NCBI RefSeq assembly: GCF_035083965.1
Contig: NC_089724.1
Coordinates: forward strand, 2,666,001-2,730,000
Direction: 5' to 3'
From: Branchiostoma lanceolatum
Taxonomy: Eukaryota > Chordata > Leptocardii > Amphioxiformes > Branchiostomatidae
DNA: 64,000 nucleotides
Shown here: positions 41,078 to 53,700 of the stretch, piece by piece
How the letters are laid out: each line of letters opens with the position of its first letter
Numbering within the stretch: the stretch's first letter is position 1
Notes under the pieces: model-generated
The model's database searches: none
Told to the model about the DNA's origin: nothing
The model's input: the letters and a program-made list of their open reading frames with translations, nothing else
Translations under genes and position numbers: made by a program

Positions 41078-43380
41078 GTTGTGATATACATGTAAATATT
41101 CAGTGCTCTGGAATGCATAGAAAAAACTTCATCATCCTTCCACAATTTTCTCTGAATAATTGCACCCCTTATAACCAATGGTACCATCCTACTTTATCCC
41201 ACTATAATCATATTCTAAACGGTCATGGAACATCACATCTCATTTACGGGGGTGTTACTTTTACTGCAGCAACTTTTTCCAACTAGAAAGCACTTTAAGT
41301 TCTGATAATACATGTACATAATTATACATGATAATACATGTACATAATTATACATGATAATACATGTACATATACATTTGTGTGTATTGCACAGAAACAC
41401 TCTTTATACACAAGCATAGCACCCTCTATAGCATAAATGTAGCTTTGCCATACAATTTATACAATGCATTATCTACATGATCATATAACTTCTTCAAATA
41501 CACGTGAGCGAGCAAGGAGTGTTAAAAAATTCTACCTGTGTTAGTTAGTGCTATTCAAGAGTATCACCTGATTGGAATACAAATTCAACTTACCAAGTGT
41601 TGTGCCATAAAGGTAAAGTTTCTTGGATCCTGCATTTTGTAGTATATAAATCATCATAATGGCGCACGCAGTAGATATTTAAAAAAAAAGGTTTCCAGAG
41701 CCAAAATCACCCAAAATGCAACCACAAGAGTCCCAAAGTCAACACACCGGGCTAAGATTCCACCAATAAGTTTTCAACTTTTGATGCAGGAATAAACGGG
41801 AAAACTTTGATAACTTGGAAAATAAGACTTTTCTTAAAACTGATTGTGTCAAAAAATGAGCATTTTGGGATTTTGCTTTACCTTCCAGAATTATCATTTT
41901 TTCAATCAGAAAAAAAATAATTAGAGGACGAATCTAAAAGCTACATGTGTATGATTTCAAATTAGTATGGCATTAGTATGATGATTATATCAAAACACAG
42001 AAAAATGTTTTCGAAAGTCAAAAAAAGGAACATATAATTTTGCTGGATTGACAGCCTGAGAACCTCTTGGTTACATAGCTCTGTTCAAGTTAGTTTACAG
42101 TTATTAAAACAAGTGCTAGATATTTGATTATCATGGAATGTATGTGTCAATGGCATTAATGTACAATTCATAAGACTTACTCATTCAGAGCCCTAATTTC
42201 TTTGTACCTATCAGACAAAAGAGTTGTGTGGTTAAGTTTTCAATTACAACTTTTGATTCCACATTCAATTAGTGTATAGTAAGTGTTGGTGAAAAAAATA
42301 AAGTGCATAATATACATTATATTACATGGTATGGATATGTTGAAAAGTTTTAAAATGTTACAAAATGAACCCAAATTCATATAAGTACAGAAAATCTACA
42401 AAAAGCAAAGCTAACTCATGAAACACAACTAATCCTACATTTGAATACTAAGTGCTTAAAAAAAATGAGCAATTCATTTCACTATTCTAAAAGCTGACAC
42501 TACAGCAACAAGGGTAAAAAATGAATGCATATTCTAGGTCAATCTCTAATATTTTCTCAGGCTTGCCTTAGCTTTACATCTATTGTGTATTATTACATCT
42601 TAACCAAACCTATACAGTAAGTTGTCACTTAATACAACTTAAGCTACACTAATTGAAGCTTTTGGGTCTCGGAATTTAAAAAAAAAAATTCCTCACTGGA
42701 AAATACCAAGAAAACAAAGCCTGAGGACTAGCTTCGTGCCTCGGTGCAACTTTTACTCCCTGACCTCTGCTTTGACGTTTGCCAGATTTTTTTCAAGTTA
42801 AAATGATAGAGAAACGAGGAAATATATTGGTGTGGCCTTAGCGTACTGAGTTATATTCAGTATATGTACAGGACAACTGTGTGATTAAGAAAAAAATCAG
42901 AATCATCCAATGGTTAATATACACAATATGATCAGTTCAGTTAACACAACTTACATTAAATTTTGTACCCTGTGCTAGATGATACACATACATGAGGTGA
43001 TTTTAGGGATGCACTTACTAATAGCTTTCGTGAAGTGCATCACATACAGTTGCACCGTGTGCTTTTCCATGTACATTTTGTACATGTCAGTCTATTTACA
43101 GTTATTGCTTGTTAGTGTTAGTGGTCCTGTTATAGTACTGAAATCTGTATCATAATAATCATTGCAAACACCATTGCTGTTCACACATACATGAGTCCTT
43201 GGCTTAACTAAAACGTATCTTATGACAGCTTTACTGTGGCACATGATGTATTTTTCTAACATATCCTAAAATCGAGGTGTATTTCACATGTTGATATAGA
43301 CTGCATCAGTTCACTGTTATCTTTTGAAAATGCTACTTATTAATAAGTTCACCCCACCCACCCACCTAAAATAGTAATAA
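41078..43380. other. AT-rich intergenic DNA
   Basis: No gene, RNA or coding signal seen. Short (ATACATGTACATAATTAT)n repeats at about 41310-41370. Confidence 0.45.
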
Positions 43381-43394
43381 CAACTTGAATGTGT

Positions 43395-43730
43395 ACAACC
43401 AATCAGAATGCTCATCTGTGAAATAAGGTGAGCTGATTGGTCAGGTCAAAATTGCAGCGTATTAAACATAACACCTGCAAAAGCTGGTAGATGCATTTTT
43501 TGTTCCGAATAGTATAATGCAATGACCTATTTCCCAATAGCCAATCACCATGTTCAATGGGGAAATGAAGTGAGCCAATTGGTTAGCTGTCATTGAAGTG
43601 TAACATAACACCAACCTATAGGCATATGCATATGCAAATTTGTTCTGTACAGTACAATAGTTGACAACTAAATCAGAGCCAATCAAAATGCTCCTTTGAG
43701 CAATATGGACAGTTCATTGGTCAGTACATA
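43395..43730. repeat. Three diverged about 140-bp repeats with paired CCAAT/ATTGG
   Basis: CCAATCAGAATGCTC...TGATTGGTCAG, CCAATCACCATGTTC...CAATTGGTTAG and CCAATCAAAATGCTCC...TCATTGGTCAG, each followed by a TAACACAA-type stretch. Confidence 0.55.
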
Positions 43731-43734
43731 TCCC

Positions 43735-44360
43735 TGTGTAACACAATACCCTACTATATTTGCATGTTCTAAGGGATACAGCCATAATGTTGCGACAGCA
43801 CTACTTGGTTTCGACAGCCCTACGTGTATGTTCTGACGGCCCCATAACCCTTACATATGGCTAACCCTTACATATGGCTGTCAGCACGTAGGGGTTTTAG
43901 CAACATATGGCTACGAAATATAGGGCTCTCTCCATCCTAAGAGCTATCAAAGTATGCCACGTTGATGGCAATTTTCCCCGATGTTAGAGCATGGTGCACC
44001 TGTAACAGAGGACAGCTTTTCTCCCCGGTTTGGTCGCGAAGCCCAGCCTTCGTTTCTTCACGTCTTGGACATGTTCAGGCCGGCAAACTCTGGCGGAACC
44101 TCCGGCATCATCGTAGTGGAGGACTGGAACACAAAACCACAACCAAGAGTTGTAATTCTCACTGGCGGATTTTATCAATTTGAGCGACAGATAACATACA
44201 TTGTGGATCTGAACATGAGTCTTATACAGAGCATGTGTGTTTGCAGGTACAGTCAAACCTGTACTAGAGACCACCCCTCAAGAAGGACCATTTGGCCATT
44301 AATGTTGCCACAGTGGTCACTTTTTCGTGGTCCCTTAGATTAGTTGTGGCTTTTTGTGTG
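43735..44360. other. Intergenic with repeat fragments
   Basis: A CTTACATATGGCTAAC duplication near 43850 and a CAGTGGTCACTTTTTCGTGG fragment near 44310. No gene supported. Confidence 0.35.
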
Positions 44361-44363
44361 GTG

Positions 44364-44545
44364 CACCACACCGGCTTTTGCTTCTTGGTGCTCGGATTTT
44401 TATTTTCCAAAAAAAAAAAATTTTAGAAAAAAAAAAATCATGAAAACGGGTCAACCTTCTGTTTTCATGATTTTTTTTTCCAACTTTTTTTTTTTTCAAA
44501 ATAAAAATCCGTTAACCAAGAAATTAAATTGGTGTGGCCTTAGTT
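44364..44545. mobile_element. MITE/foldback with poly-A/poly-T arms
   Basis: Ends CACACCGGCTTTTGCTTCTTGG versus CCAAGAAATTAAATTGGTGTGG (inverted), and inner arms GGATTTTTATTTT...ATCATGAAAAC that pair across a 13-base loop. Confidence 0.65.
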
Positions 44546-45423
44546 AGTTATATACTTCACCAGATGATGAGCTGTTTCTATCATGTTCATGTTTTCATTT
44601 TACATTCAATTGGTATATACATGTATCTCGTACATGTTCCATATACCAGTACTTACATGTATTAATAATCGAAAGTCATGAACTTCTAAATCCGTGTCTA
44701 TGTCTTGTCGTCCCTCTGCTTCAAATTTGTTTGCAAAGAGAAAGAAGACCGAACCCTACAGGTCCCCTGGGTCGTTGTGGGCAAGTTTGACTGTATTACA
44801 ACTAAGTACATTGTATTAGACAGACAGCAAAGGTACATTTATACATTGGCGCCAAGTACCTCTAAACGGGGCAGCAGGAGATTGAAAAGGAAGGAAAAAA
44901 AAAATGCACACAGTATTTCGAAGCGGACAGGACAACAGTGCATGTTTCAGAACAAGCCACTTGAGCAGGACGTTGGACCAGGGTTTTCTCCAGTCTCAGA
45001 TTTTTACAGAGGACCATGCGACTCAGAGCCAATCAGAGCTCTCGCTTTTATTTCAGTCAAATATAATCAAATGCCAATCAATCCTCCACTAACGAGTGCC
45101 ATACTTCTGGTATTCTTCATGGAGACGATTGACGGACTTGATTGGAGCTAGTCTTTGACCCGATTCACAGTAATAAAAATTTTCTGTATGTACGACAACG
45201 ACGTATGTCTTTGGTGCATGGCACCTTTTCATCCTGGGTGTGAATTGGCTCCATGCGTCGCATGGCAGGCATTCTTATGGCCCGTACAGCACCTTGGATG
45301 TAACGTACAATGAAGCCGTATGCGCCATATAAATGCCTGTTGTAGGACACGCAGGGCTGACTCATACCCAGGAAAAGACGTTGTTGTCGTATGTCAAGAC
45401 TATTTCCCAGTGTGAATCGGGTC

Positions 45424-45576
45424 TTATAGGACGGGTCCCAGGCTGGAGAGAGGAATCTTGGAGAAAACCCGGCGTGGGACACATACTGTAGAACACCTGA
45501 AACGACTACCTTCGACGCTCCGCCCGACTTGTTGACTGCCGTTCGGAGGGGAGGGACTGGGAACACTACAGGGGAA
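45424..45576 (-). CDS. Possible C-terminal exon of the ANKS1 gene
   Basis: On the minus strand CCCGTCACCAG precedes an open phase-0 frame of 50 codons (FPCSVPSPSPPNGSQQ...) to TAA. Phase 0 fits the end of the exon at 46885. The acceptor and about 100 bases of the intron before it are duplicated at about 45690-45800, as seen for other exons of this gene. No homology recognised; the alternative is read-through of the 46885 donor to a stop at 46729. Confidence 0.3.
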   Translation of the reverse strand, partial: FPCSVPSPSPPNGSQQVGRSVEGSRFRCSTVCVPRRVFSKIPLSSLGPVL

Positions 45577-45824
45577 CTGGTGACGGGTTTAACTACCGTT
45601 AGTACAACAGTCCAAGTGTGGTACGTAACAATTCCTAAACATACAGGGTACACTTCTGTGTGAGAAAAGATAGATGATAATATGTATGGTTGCTGGTGAC
45701 GGGTTTACCTAATCATTAGTACAACAGCCCAACAGTCCAAGTGTGGTACGTAACATCCTAAACATACATGTAGAGTTCCATGTGAGAAAAGATAGATGAT
45801 ACACTGTAGATTAGATAGATAGAA

Positions 45825-46728
45825 AGGCTGACTTTACAGAACTTTTGGCATTTTTGCATGAGGGGCTAATGTGAGCCACTGTCCTTTTAAAAATGCAGAA
45901 AATTGGAGACTGGATAATACTGTAAAAAAAATGAGTACAAATTCACATTATCAAAAAAGCTTTGATGATGAAAAAAGCTTTTAAAGGCTGAAAAATTCAA
46001 AGTCCTTGCCAAACTCAAAGTCCTTGCATCTGTGAATAGTTTTGCTGAAGTTCTTGCCGTTTTGTACAGGCAGTAAACAGTAAAAACTCTGCATAGTCAA
46101 CATGTAACTGTAAGAAGTACTTAAACAGGTAATGAAGAAGTTACAGGACAGTTCTATCTTCCATGATGGAAGTTGTTAAGAAGGGAGAAAGTTAAAATTG
46201 TTATAATCATGCACAAGTTATAGGAGTTAAAATGCACTGAGGCAACATGTGAGGTGTCCAAGACAAGACTGGCTGAGAAAAAAGGGGCAAAAATTCACTA
46301 CAATTTGATGTAAGCAAATCAGGAACCCCGAGAAATATGTAATTTTTTTGAGAAGATACTTTTTTTTCAATATTTCTTGTGTTTATCTATCAATTTGACA
46401 ACACAAATAGCTTAATCTAGAAACCTTGAATTTGTTTTCCTTTTTGTAAATGTTTTATAAACGTTTAGTTAAAATCTTACAGTTGCTCCGAGGCTTCCTT
46501 GGGTTGGAAGGGAAATCTACATATTAAATTTTGTAAATTCTGTTCAGAATTTGTTAGTGAAACATCTGAAATAATCTCAATGGAGTACACCGGACTTTGT
46601 AGTAGTTGGCAATGTGTTACAAGCTCCCTCTCCTTGAGTGCCCGAGCTGTTTTCTTTTTAATGCAGCCAATGCAGTGGAAAACCTGTCACAGATATACGT
46701 ACCCGGCTTAACACGTGCCATTTCTGTC
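45825..46728. other. Probable last intron or 3' flank of ANKS1
   Basis: AT-rich, no coding signal seen. Confidence 0.35.
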
Positions 46729-46884
46729 CTACTTGCGCCTTTTTTGACGAAGGTGTTCCAAATAGAACAGGCCTGGGGTTTTATATGTTCGATATGGTGT
46801 TGATGGGAACACCAATTCAGCTACGATCTCTAACCCTAACCCCCGTGCTGCCTCAGTGCTTGCAACCAGAGGTTCCGTGCGTAC

Positions 46885-49800
46885 CTGCGACCCCTGTGAC
46901 CCCTGGCTGCTGGTGGACCACTTGGCGGACCGGTCGCTCCCACTGCTCAGCTGGCGTTCCATCGCCAGCGCCGACCGCTTCGCCTTCTCGCGCTGGATCA
47001 TCTGGAAGGCGATCTCGAACGCCTGGCCCAGCGTCAGGATTATCTCGTACCCGAGGTCCTGCGGGCGGGAGAAAGGTTTTTGATTTAAGCCACGCTGACT
47101 TACTCACCAATTCACTTACTCTGTCTCACTCACTCACTTTGATACAATCGCTCTGACTCACTCACTCACTCTGACTGTAAATACTGTACATAGCATCTTC
47201 CTTCTCTGTCACGGGGGCAGAAAAAAGGGTTTTGATTTAAGCCATGCTGACTCACTCACTCTGACTGACTTGCAGTCCTTGTTCATTGTGCTTGCCGAAA
47301 TGAGCTAGGGGAATTTCCCTTTCAATCTTGTAAATACTGTACATAGAGTCTGCCTTCCCTGTCACCACCAGTGGAAGAATACAACATGTAGCTCTTCAGT
47401 GAGCTAAAACTGGATCAACATCACTTTCCTTTCCCTTTATTTCTAGCAATTTGAAAACAGATGAACTTGCAAGTGAAAACCTACCTGGCTGTTGACGCTG
47501 AAGACGTGACAGTAGTGCTTCCCCGTCTTCATGTCCTTGGTGATGTAGGCGAACACGTGAAGGTCGTTCGCGTCCTGTGCGGCGCAGGAGATGTTCCGAA
47601 TCTCGTGTTCGCTCACCATCATCTGCGGACATCAACATTGAGTAAGGCCAGGTAAACAGATGTTTGCTGACTGAAGACAATCATTTTTACTATACAAACT
47701 AACAAACGATTGTCTCCAAAAACTCTGACAACTGTAACCCCAATAAAGGTACAGCATCCATGCAGTAAACAGATGTCTGCTGAACAAGGTTACAGATCTA
47801 GAACACAGTATTTATCCGCTACCCCCGGGTGTCTATGATGCGGGTACAAAATGGAGTAATGTAGAACCAAAACTCTTGAAGATGGGTTAGAAAGTCGCAT
47901 GTGACAGGAATCCATGTTTTAACTTCACTGTGTGGTGAAGGAATATGTTGGCCTTTAGACTGTTTGATTTGGATAGTGAACCTTTTCCAGTCCGTGTATA
48001 AATGCGCTATTGGGAAGGTTCTGAAGGGCTTAAGAGGAGTGGTCGGGAGTATTCAAGCCATTGGCACTTAATAAGGTCAAACACAACTACAGATGTCAAA
48101 CTTAGACAATGCTACTGTACATATCCAGACTGACCTTGGACTTGGCGTCGATGAACTTGACGCCCTTGTAGGAGATGGAGAGGATGATGGTCGGCACCTT
48201 CTGCATCTGCTCAGTCGATTTCTGTGGATAAAAGAAATCAAATCAATTTTGCAGCAAACTAAGGCCTACTTTTTCTTAAATACTGCTCTCATAGCTATCC
48301 CAATTTCTCTAAGCTTACAGACAAAGAAAAGACTATTCTTCTTTTAACTACCAAAAAGCCATAAATTATAGAAAAGGTGGGACTGTCACATTACAAATGT
48401 ACATCTTCCATTGCTTACAAAAGAGAAGTCAAACCCTTCACTAGTTATAGACGTTTTTATGATTTAGTTTAGCCGCTTTTATACTGATTTTGTACCCTGT
48501 TCTTTTATCTAATAGTATGTTATTTGCAATTAGCCTTCGGGCAAGAATTTGCAATAAACTTATTATATTCTGAGTGTAAACAGAAAATTAATGACGCTAA
48601 GTCTATTACTGTAACTTACAGTCACTGTAACTGTTACAGAAGTCTCCTATAGCCTCTGAGGTTAAAGTACTACACTTCAGCAGGGGTTAGTAGACTACTC
48701 TCACAGGCGACAGCCATGTTCGATCTGACATGATTCAAGCAGAACGTGCGTAGCATTTGGTGACACCTGAGGCCACCTACAAGTTTTATCTGGCTGAGAT
48801 AGAAAGCTAATCCGTTACTCACCTTCATTTTTGCACAGGCCTGTTTGGTGGACACCGTTCCTCTCACGTCGGTCACCAGCATCGACCCCAAATACTGGCA
48901 CCAAACAGAAAAATACAACATCTTCATACATGTATAATTGAGTTTTTACGTACATGTACAGAATATATAGCTCGTTATGCTGTCCATGTCAAATTTCCAT
49001 TGTGATGTCCTGTCCTTGTCAGCAGGGCTAGCCCTTTGTAATAGCAACAGGCTAGTTGGACAGCCCTGCATGGCTGTGTGTCCAAAACAGCCAAACCAAT
49101 TAATAAATAAAATGTCATGGTTTGGAATAGTGGCAGAGACTGTCAGTCTGATATAGGACAGTTTAGCCATAGCTGAAGCTGTAGTACTACTAATTACTGG
49201 TATTACTTCTGAGCTTCATCACTAATGGTGATTCATTGCTTTGTGTACAGGGGGGTACCCTAACATACTTTTTTTGTGTCCTCTTATACATACAGCGGTT
49301 TGTTGCCTAAGGCTGATGACTGAAGCTCCCAGGGCTGTACATGTCTCTCTCTCAAACCCTACTGTTGGGCTTAGGACATGGGAAATATGTGTTAGAAGTG
49401 CCTTTCCCAAGGGCACAACGTCTGGGTGCATGTCCGGGCATGTTTGGGTACTCCACTGGGGATTGAACCTGGGTCTTATTGGTTCATAGCCGGATGCTCT
49501 GCCACTATGCCACACAGACGCCACATGTGACAAATACAATCCCTTACAACCGAGCTGTGCCCACAGATCTATCGGATCAAGTTTTGTGACCTACATGAGC
49601 CATGTAGTTACAGTGCCCCTTGATGAGAACGTCCGGGGTGTGTCTCCAGCTACGAATCGGCGCGGTCGTTGTGGCCTCGTTTGGCGCTCTCAGGACCAAC
49701 TCCGGGTCTTCCGCTGGCAGGGGGGCCTGGGGGAAACATTCAAGTTAACAAACACTTGTTGTTCATTTGTTCTTTGGTGTGTTAACTTTAGCCTCCACCA

Positions 49801-50739
49801 GGCCCTCTTACGGGCGTTTGAATCGTAGAATTCGGCAGCAAAAGGAATAATTAGCCAGTAGAGTCAGTCCACAGTGAAGATCACATTTCGCCCGTTTAGG
49901 GCCTTGCAAGTGAAACCCTGGCGTAGTTAGTCTGGTAGAGACTATGTTAACTTTATTTGCACGCACAAAATGATATACTCAGGTAAATAAGAAAGGAGCA
50001 GGGGGCAGGACGAAAACCTGTCAAAAGGCTTGAACACCCGACATGCACGCTATCAGAAAGGGTCGCAGACATTATAAAGGGACGTTAAAACGTGGTCCAC
50101 TGTTCGTTGTGCTTGTCAAAAAGAGCTAGGGGAATTTCCCTGTAAATACTGTACAAAAGTACTTCTTGGTCACGACCAGGGGAAGAACAGCTCTTCAGTG
50201 AGCTAAACTGGATCGAGATCACTTTCTTTCACTTAATTTGTCCTTACCTGTTTCCTGGTGGGTAAGGGGGGATGCGGAGCCATGTTCGACTATGTGTATC
50301 CGGGGCTTTAAGAACTTTTATAGTCGTGCGTGTCAGTATTAATTCTCTATGCTTAATACATGTATTGGTCTAATAAAACAAAACATCAACTGGGCAGGAT
50401 CAGGTCCAGGTTCAGGTCCGGACCTGAACCTAAATGTCTGGACCTTAACTTGGACTTGGACCTTATTAAGCCGAACCGGTATCCACCCCTAGTGTATGTG
50501 TATCCGGGGCTTTAAGAACTTTGCTATCCTGTCCTTACCTGTCTCCTGGAGGGTTTGGGTGGGATGGGTGGACGCGGCGACGTGTTACCCCCGGAAGTCG
50601 GCCGGGGCGGAACGGTGGGCTGGTACTTGGACTTGACATTGGTGTAGTCCTTGAAGAGGTCGACCTCCTGGATGGGGGAGGGGGGCGGGGAGGGCAGGGA
50701 CTCGGTCGCCGTCTTGGAAAGAGGACTTGTGCTCCACAC
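46885..50739 (-). CDS. ANKS1: ANKS1 proline-rich linker and PTB-domain exons
   Basis: Exons 50739-50539 ([20 protein letters not shown]), 49726-49595 ([21 protein letters not shown]), 48894-48823, 48221-48135, 47622-47485 and 47058-46885 ([20 protein letters not shown]). The PTB fold runs from YLGSM to the last helix, the usual position at the ANKS1 C-terminus. PTB domains bind NPxY peptides. The proline run suggests SH3 partners (inference). Confidence 0.9.
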
Positions 50740-53700
50740 CTGAAGGAGGTCCAAGGGTTTTGGAGACATTTAGAGAGCAAGTCTATATATTGAAAGTCAT
50801 AGATGACTGGAATATCAAACAAATGCTGAGTCAAAAATCTTTACAAAGGACAACAATCAGAGATAGCAGGCTCAAGCCCCTTCGTTATACTGTATAATGT
50901 CTTAACTTCATTATGAATTGCATATACGCACTCAGCACTTATCTCAACATCTGAAGGAGACCATAGTTTGTGAAGACATTTTGAGATGGCGGCAATTCTA
51001 AATATTGAAAGTCGCAGATGATTGCAATATCGAACAAATGCTGCATCCAAAAACAATCAGAGATACAACTGTAGCAGGCTTAAGCCCCTTTGATACACTG
51101 CAGTATCAACGTAATGTCTTGTTCTATATGAATCATCATAATTAAGTTCTTTTTTTTTTACTTTTTAAAAAAAGTCAAAGCAAAAATTGGGGTACTAAGG
51201 TACTAAGGGATTTACCGTGGTCTCCTCAGGTGACATCTCCTCAGGCATCTCGTCCCGTTCGCGCTCGCCAATAGACGCCAGGATTCTCTTCCTGTGGCCC
51301 AACGTAGTGATCTCCAACACCTGCAAAACATAACAAAAAGTACTGCTACGGTGACCAAAATCACCATCTTTCCTAATATACATAATGGGACCTCTGAGTC
51401 AGTACCTATGTACCCACACACCATATATATATATATATATTATATGATATATAGAGATGACTCTGTGTTTGGTGTATTTCCAACATCTAAAATACTACCC
51501 CAGGTCCTGTAAATCTTGAACAAATAAATCTACAATATCATGAGCAAAAAAACAACAACAAAAAACAATCTTCACTTACGTTGAGTTCCACCTCCCACAT
51601 TTTGCGCACCCTGTCCATGGAGATGACACCATTTTTGGTGAAGTATTCCCCACATTTAACATACTACACTTAAGTCTTGTAAATCTTGAACAAATGAATC
51701 TACAATATATATATATATATATCAGGCGCAAAAAAAACCAACTTACGTTGAGTTCCACCTCCCACATTTTGCGCACCCTGTCCATGGAGATGACGCCATA
51801 TTTGGTGAAGCACTCCCCTCATTTAACATACTACACTTAAGTCTTGTAAATCTTGAATAAAAATGAATCTACAATATATAATATATTATATATTAGGCAC
51901 AAAAAAATCCACCTCCCACATTTTGCGCACCCTGTCCATGGAGATGACGCCAATATTTGGTGAAGTACTCCCCATATTTAACCTACTACACTTACCTTGT
52001 AAATCTTGAACAAAATTAATGAATCTACAATATAATATATATATCAGGCATAAAAAAAAAACTTACGTTGAGTTTGACCTCCCACATTTTGCGCACCCTG
52101 TCCATGGAGATGACACCATACTTGGTGAAGTACTCCCCATATTTAACCTACTACACTTAAGTCTTGTAAATCTTGAACAAATGAATCTACAATATAATAT
52201 ATATATCAGGCATTAAAAAAAAACTTACGTTGAGTTCGACCTCCCACATTTTGCGCACCCTGTCCATGGAGATGACACCATACTTGGTGAAGTACTCCCC
52301 ATATTTAACCTACTACACTTACCTTGTAAATCTTGAACAAATGAATCTACAATATAATATATATATCAGGCATAAAAAAAAAACTTACGTTGAGTTCGAC
52401 CTCCCACATTTTGCGCACCCTGTCCATGGAGATGACACCATACTTGGTGAAGTACTCCCCATATTTAACCTACTACACTTAAGTCTTGTAAATCTTGAAT
52501 AAATGAATCTACAATATATATATATATTAGGCACAAAAAAAACAACTTACGTTGAGTTCCACCTCCCATATTTTGCGCACCCTGTCCATGGAGATGACGC
52601 CATATTTGGTGAAGTATTCCCCACATTTAACATACTACACTTAAGTCTTGTAAATCTTGAATAAATGAATCTACAATAGGCACAAAAAAAACAACTCACG
52701 TTGAGTTCGACCTCCCACATTTTGCGTACCCTTTCCATGGAGATGACGCCATGCTTGGTGAAGTACTCCCCGTATTCCAACAGCTCTAGGGACTCCAACC
52801 ACTCCTCTATGCTCTCTGGGACGGGGGAGTGGTGCTCCCCCTCCCCCTCCCCCATGGGCAGCAGGGTGGGGAGGGACGCCGTGGCCGAGAGGATGGCTTC
52901 GCGGTGGGCGGGGTCGACCACGCCCATTTCTACCAAGTCCTGGTCCTCCAAGATGCTTCCTCCCTAAATAACAATTCAAGAGTCACTTTTAACTGTCATA
53001 ATAGGGAACTGTTCACTTACTATTGACAGTCACCAAACCACGTTTTGTGGTTTCCTCGCTTCAAGAATGGACTGTACAGTTTGTGTACTTCTGATATTAA
53101 TTGCTTGGTACGTGATGTGTATATTTTGCTTTTGTTTCATGTTCAAAATTGTCAGCAAACTCTGCAATCATTATTCAGGGTGTTTTTCCCCTGCCCATGT
53201 ACATTTGAGCTTGGTGGTGATGATAATAAATGTATCAAAAAGAGGGAAAATTAGGTGAACACGCTAAAAGCTAACATGCGCAATGTCTGACCCTTTGGAA
53301 AAGCACTCTATACCTATTTCTTCACATGACTCACTGACAGGTAAAATTGAGTACGGTGAAATTGAATAGCTTTGGCTAGGGGCATCCTCTTGGATGGGAC
53401 ATTAAGGTGGTTTACCAGTTGTGCGAAACAAACAAAATGGTCTGCCCTGCCTAGGAGGATGTGAAATTTACTGACCATGAACTTGAGGTTGTCGAAGCCG
53501 TGGCTGACGAATACGTTTTCGTACTGCTGCAGGTCCAGCAGCTGCAGCCACTCGCCGACCGTGCGGGGGTTGGAGACACCTGCGGGAGGGCGGGAATCAG
53601 AAACGTGTCACACAAATGTACGCACACACATGCTTAGCTGCCACTCGCCGGGGGTTGGAAACGCCTGCGCGGGGGCAAGAACCGAAAAGGTGTCTAGTTC

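Noticed and set aside
44705-45151. 148-codon plus-strand frame
   Set aside because: No recognisable domain, internal A-run, and no splice or promoter evidence.
46499-46803. Short plus-strand frames
   Set aside because: AT-rich intron or flank of a minus-strand gene; no support.
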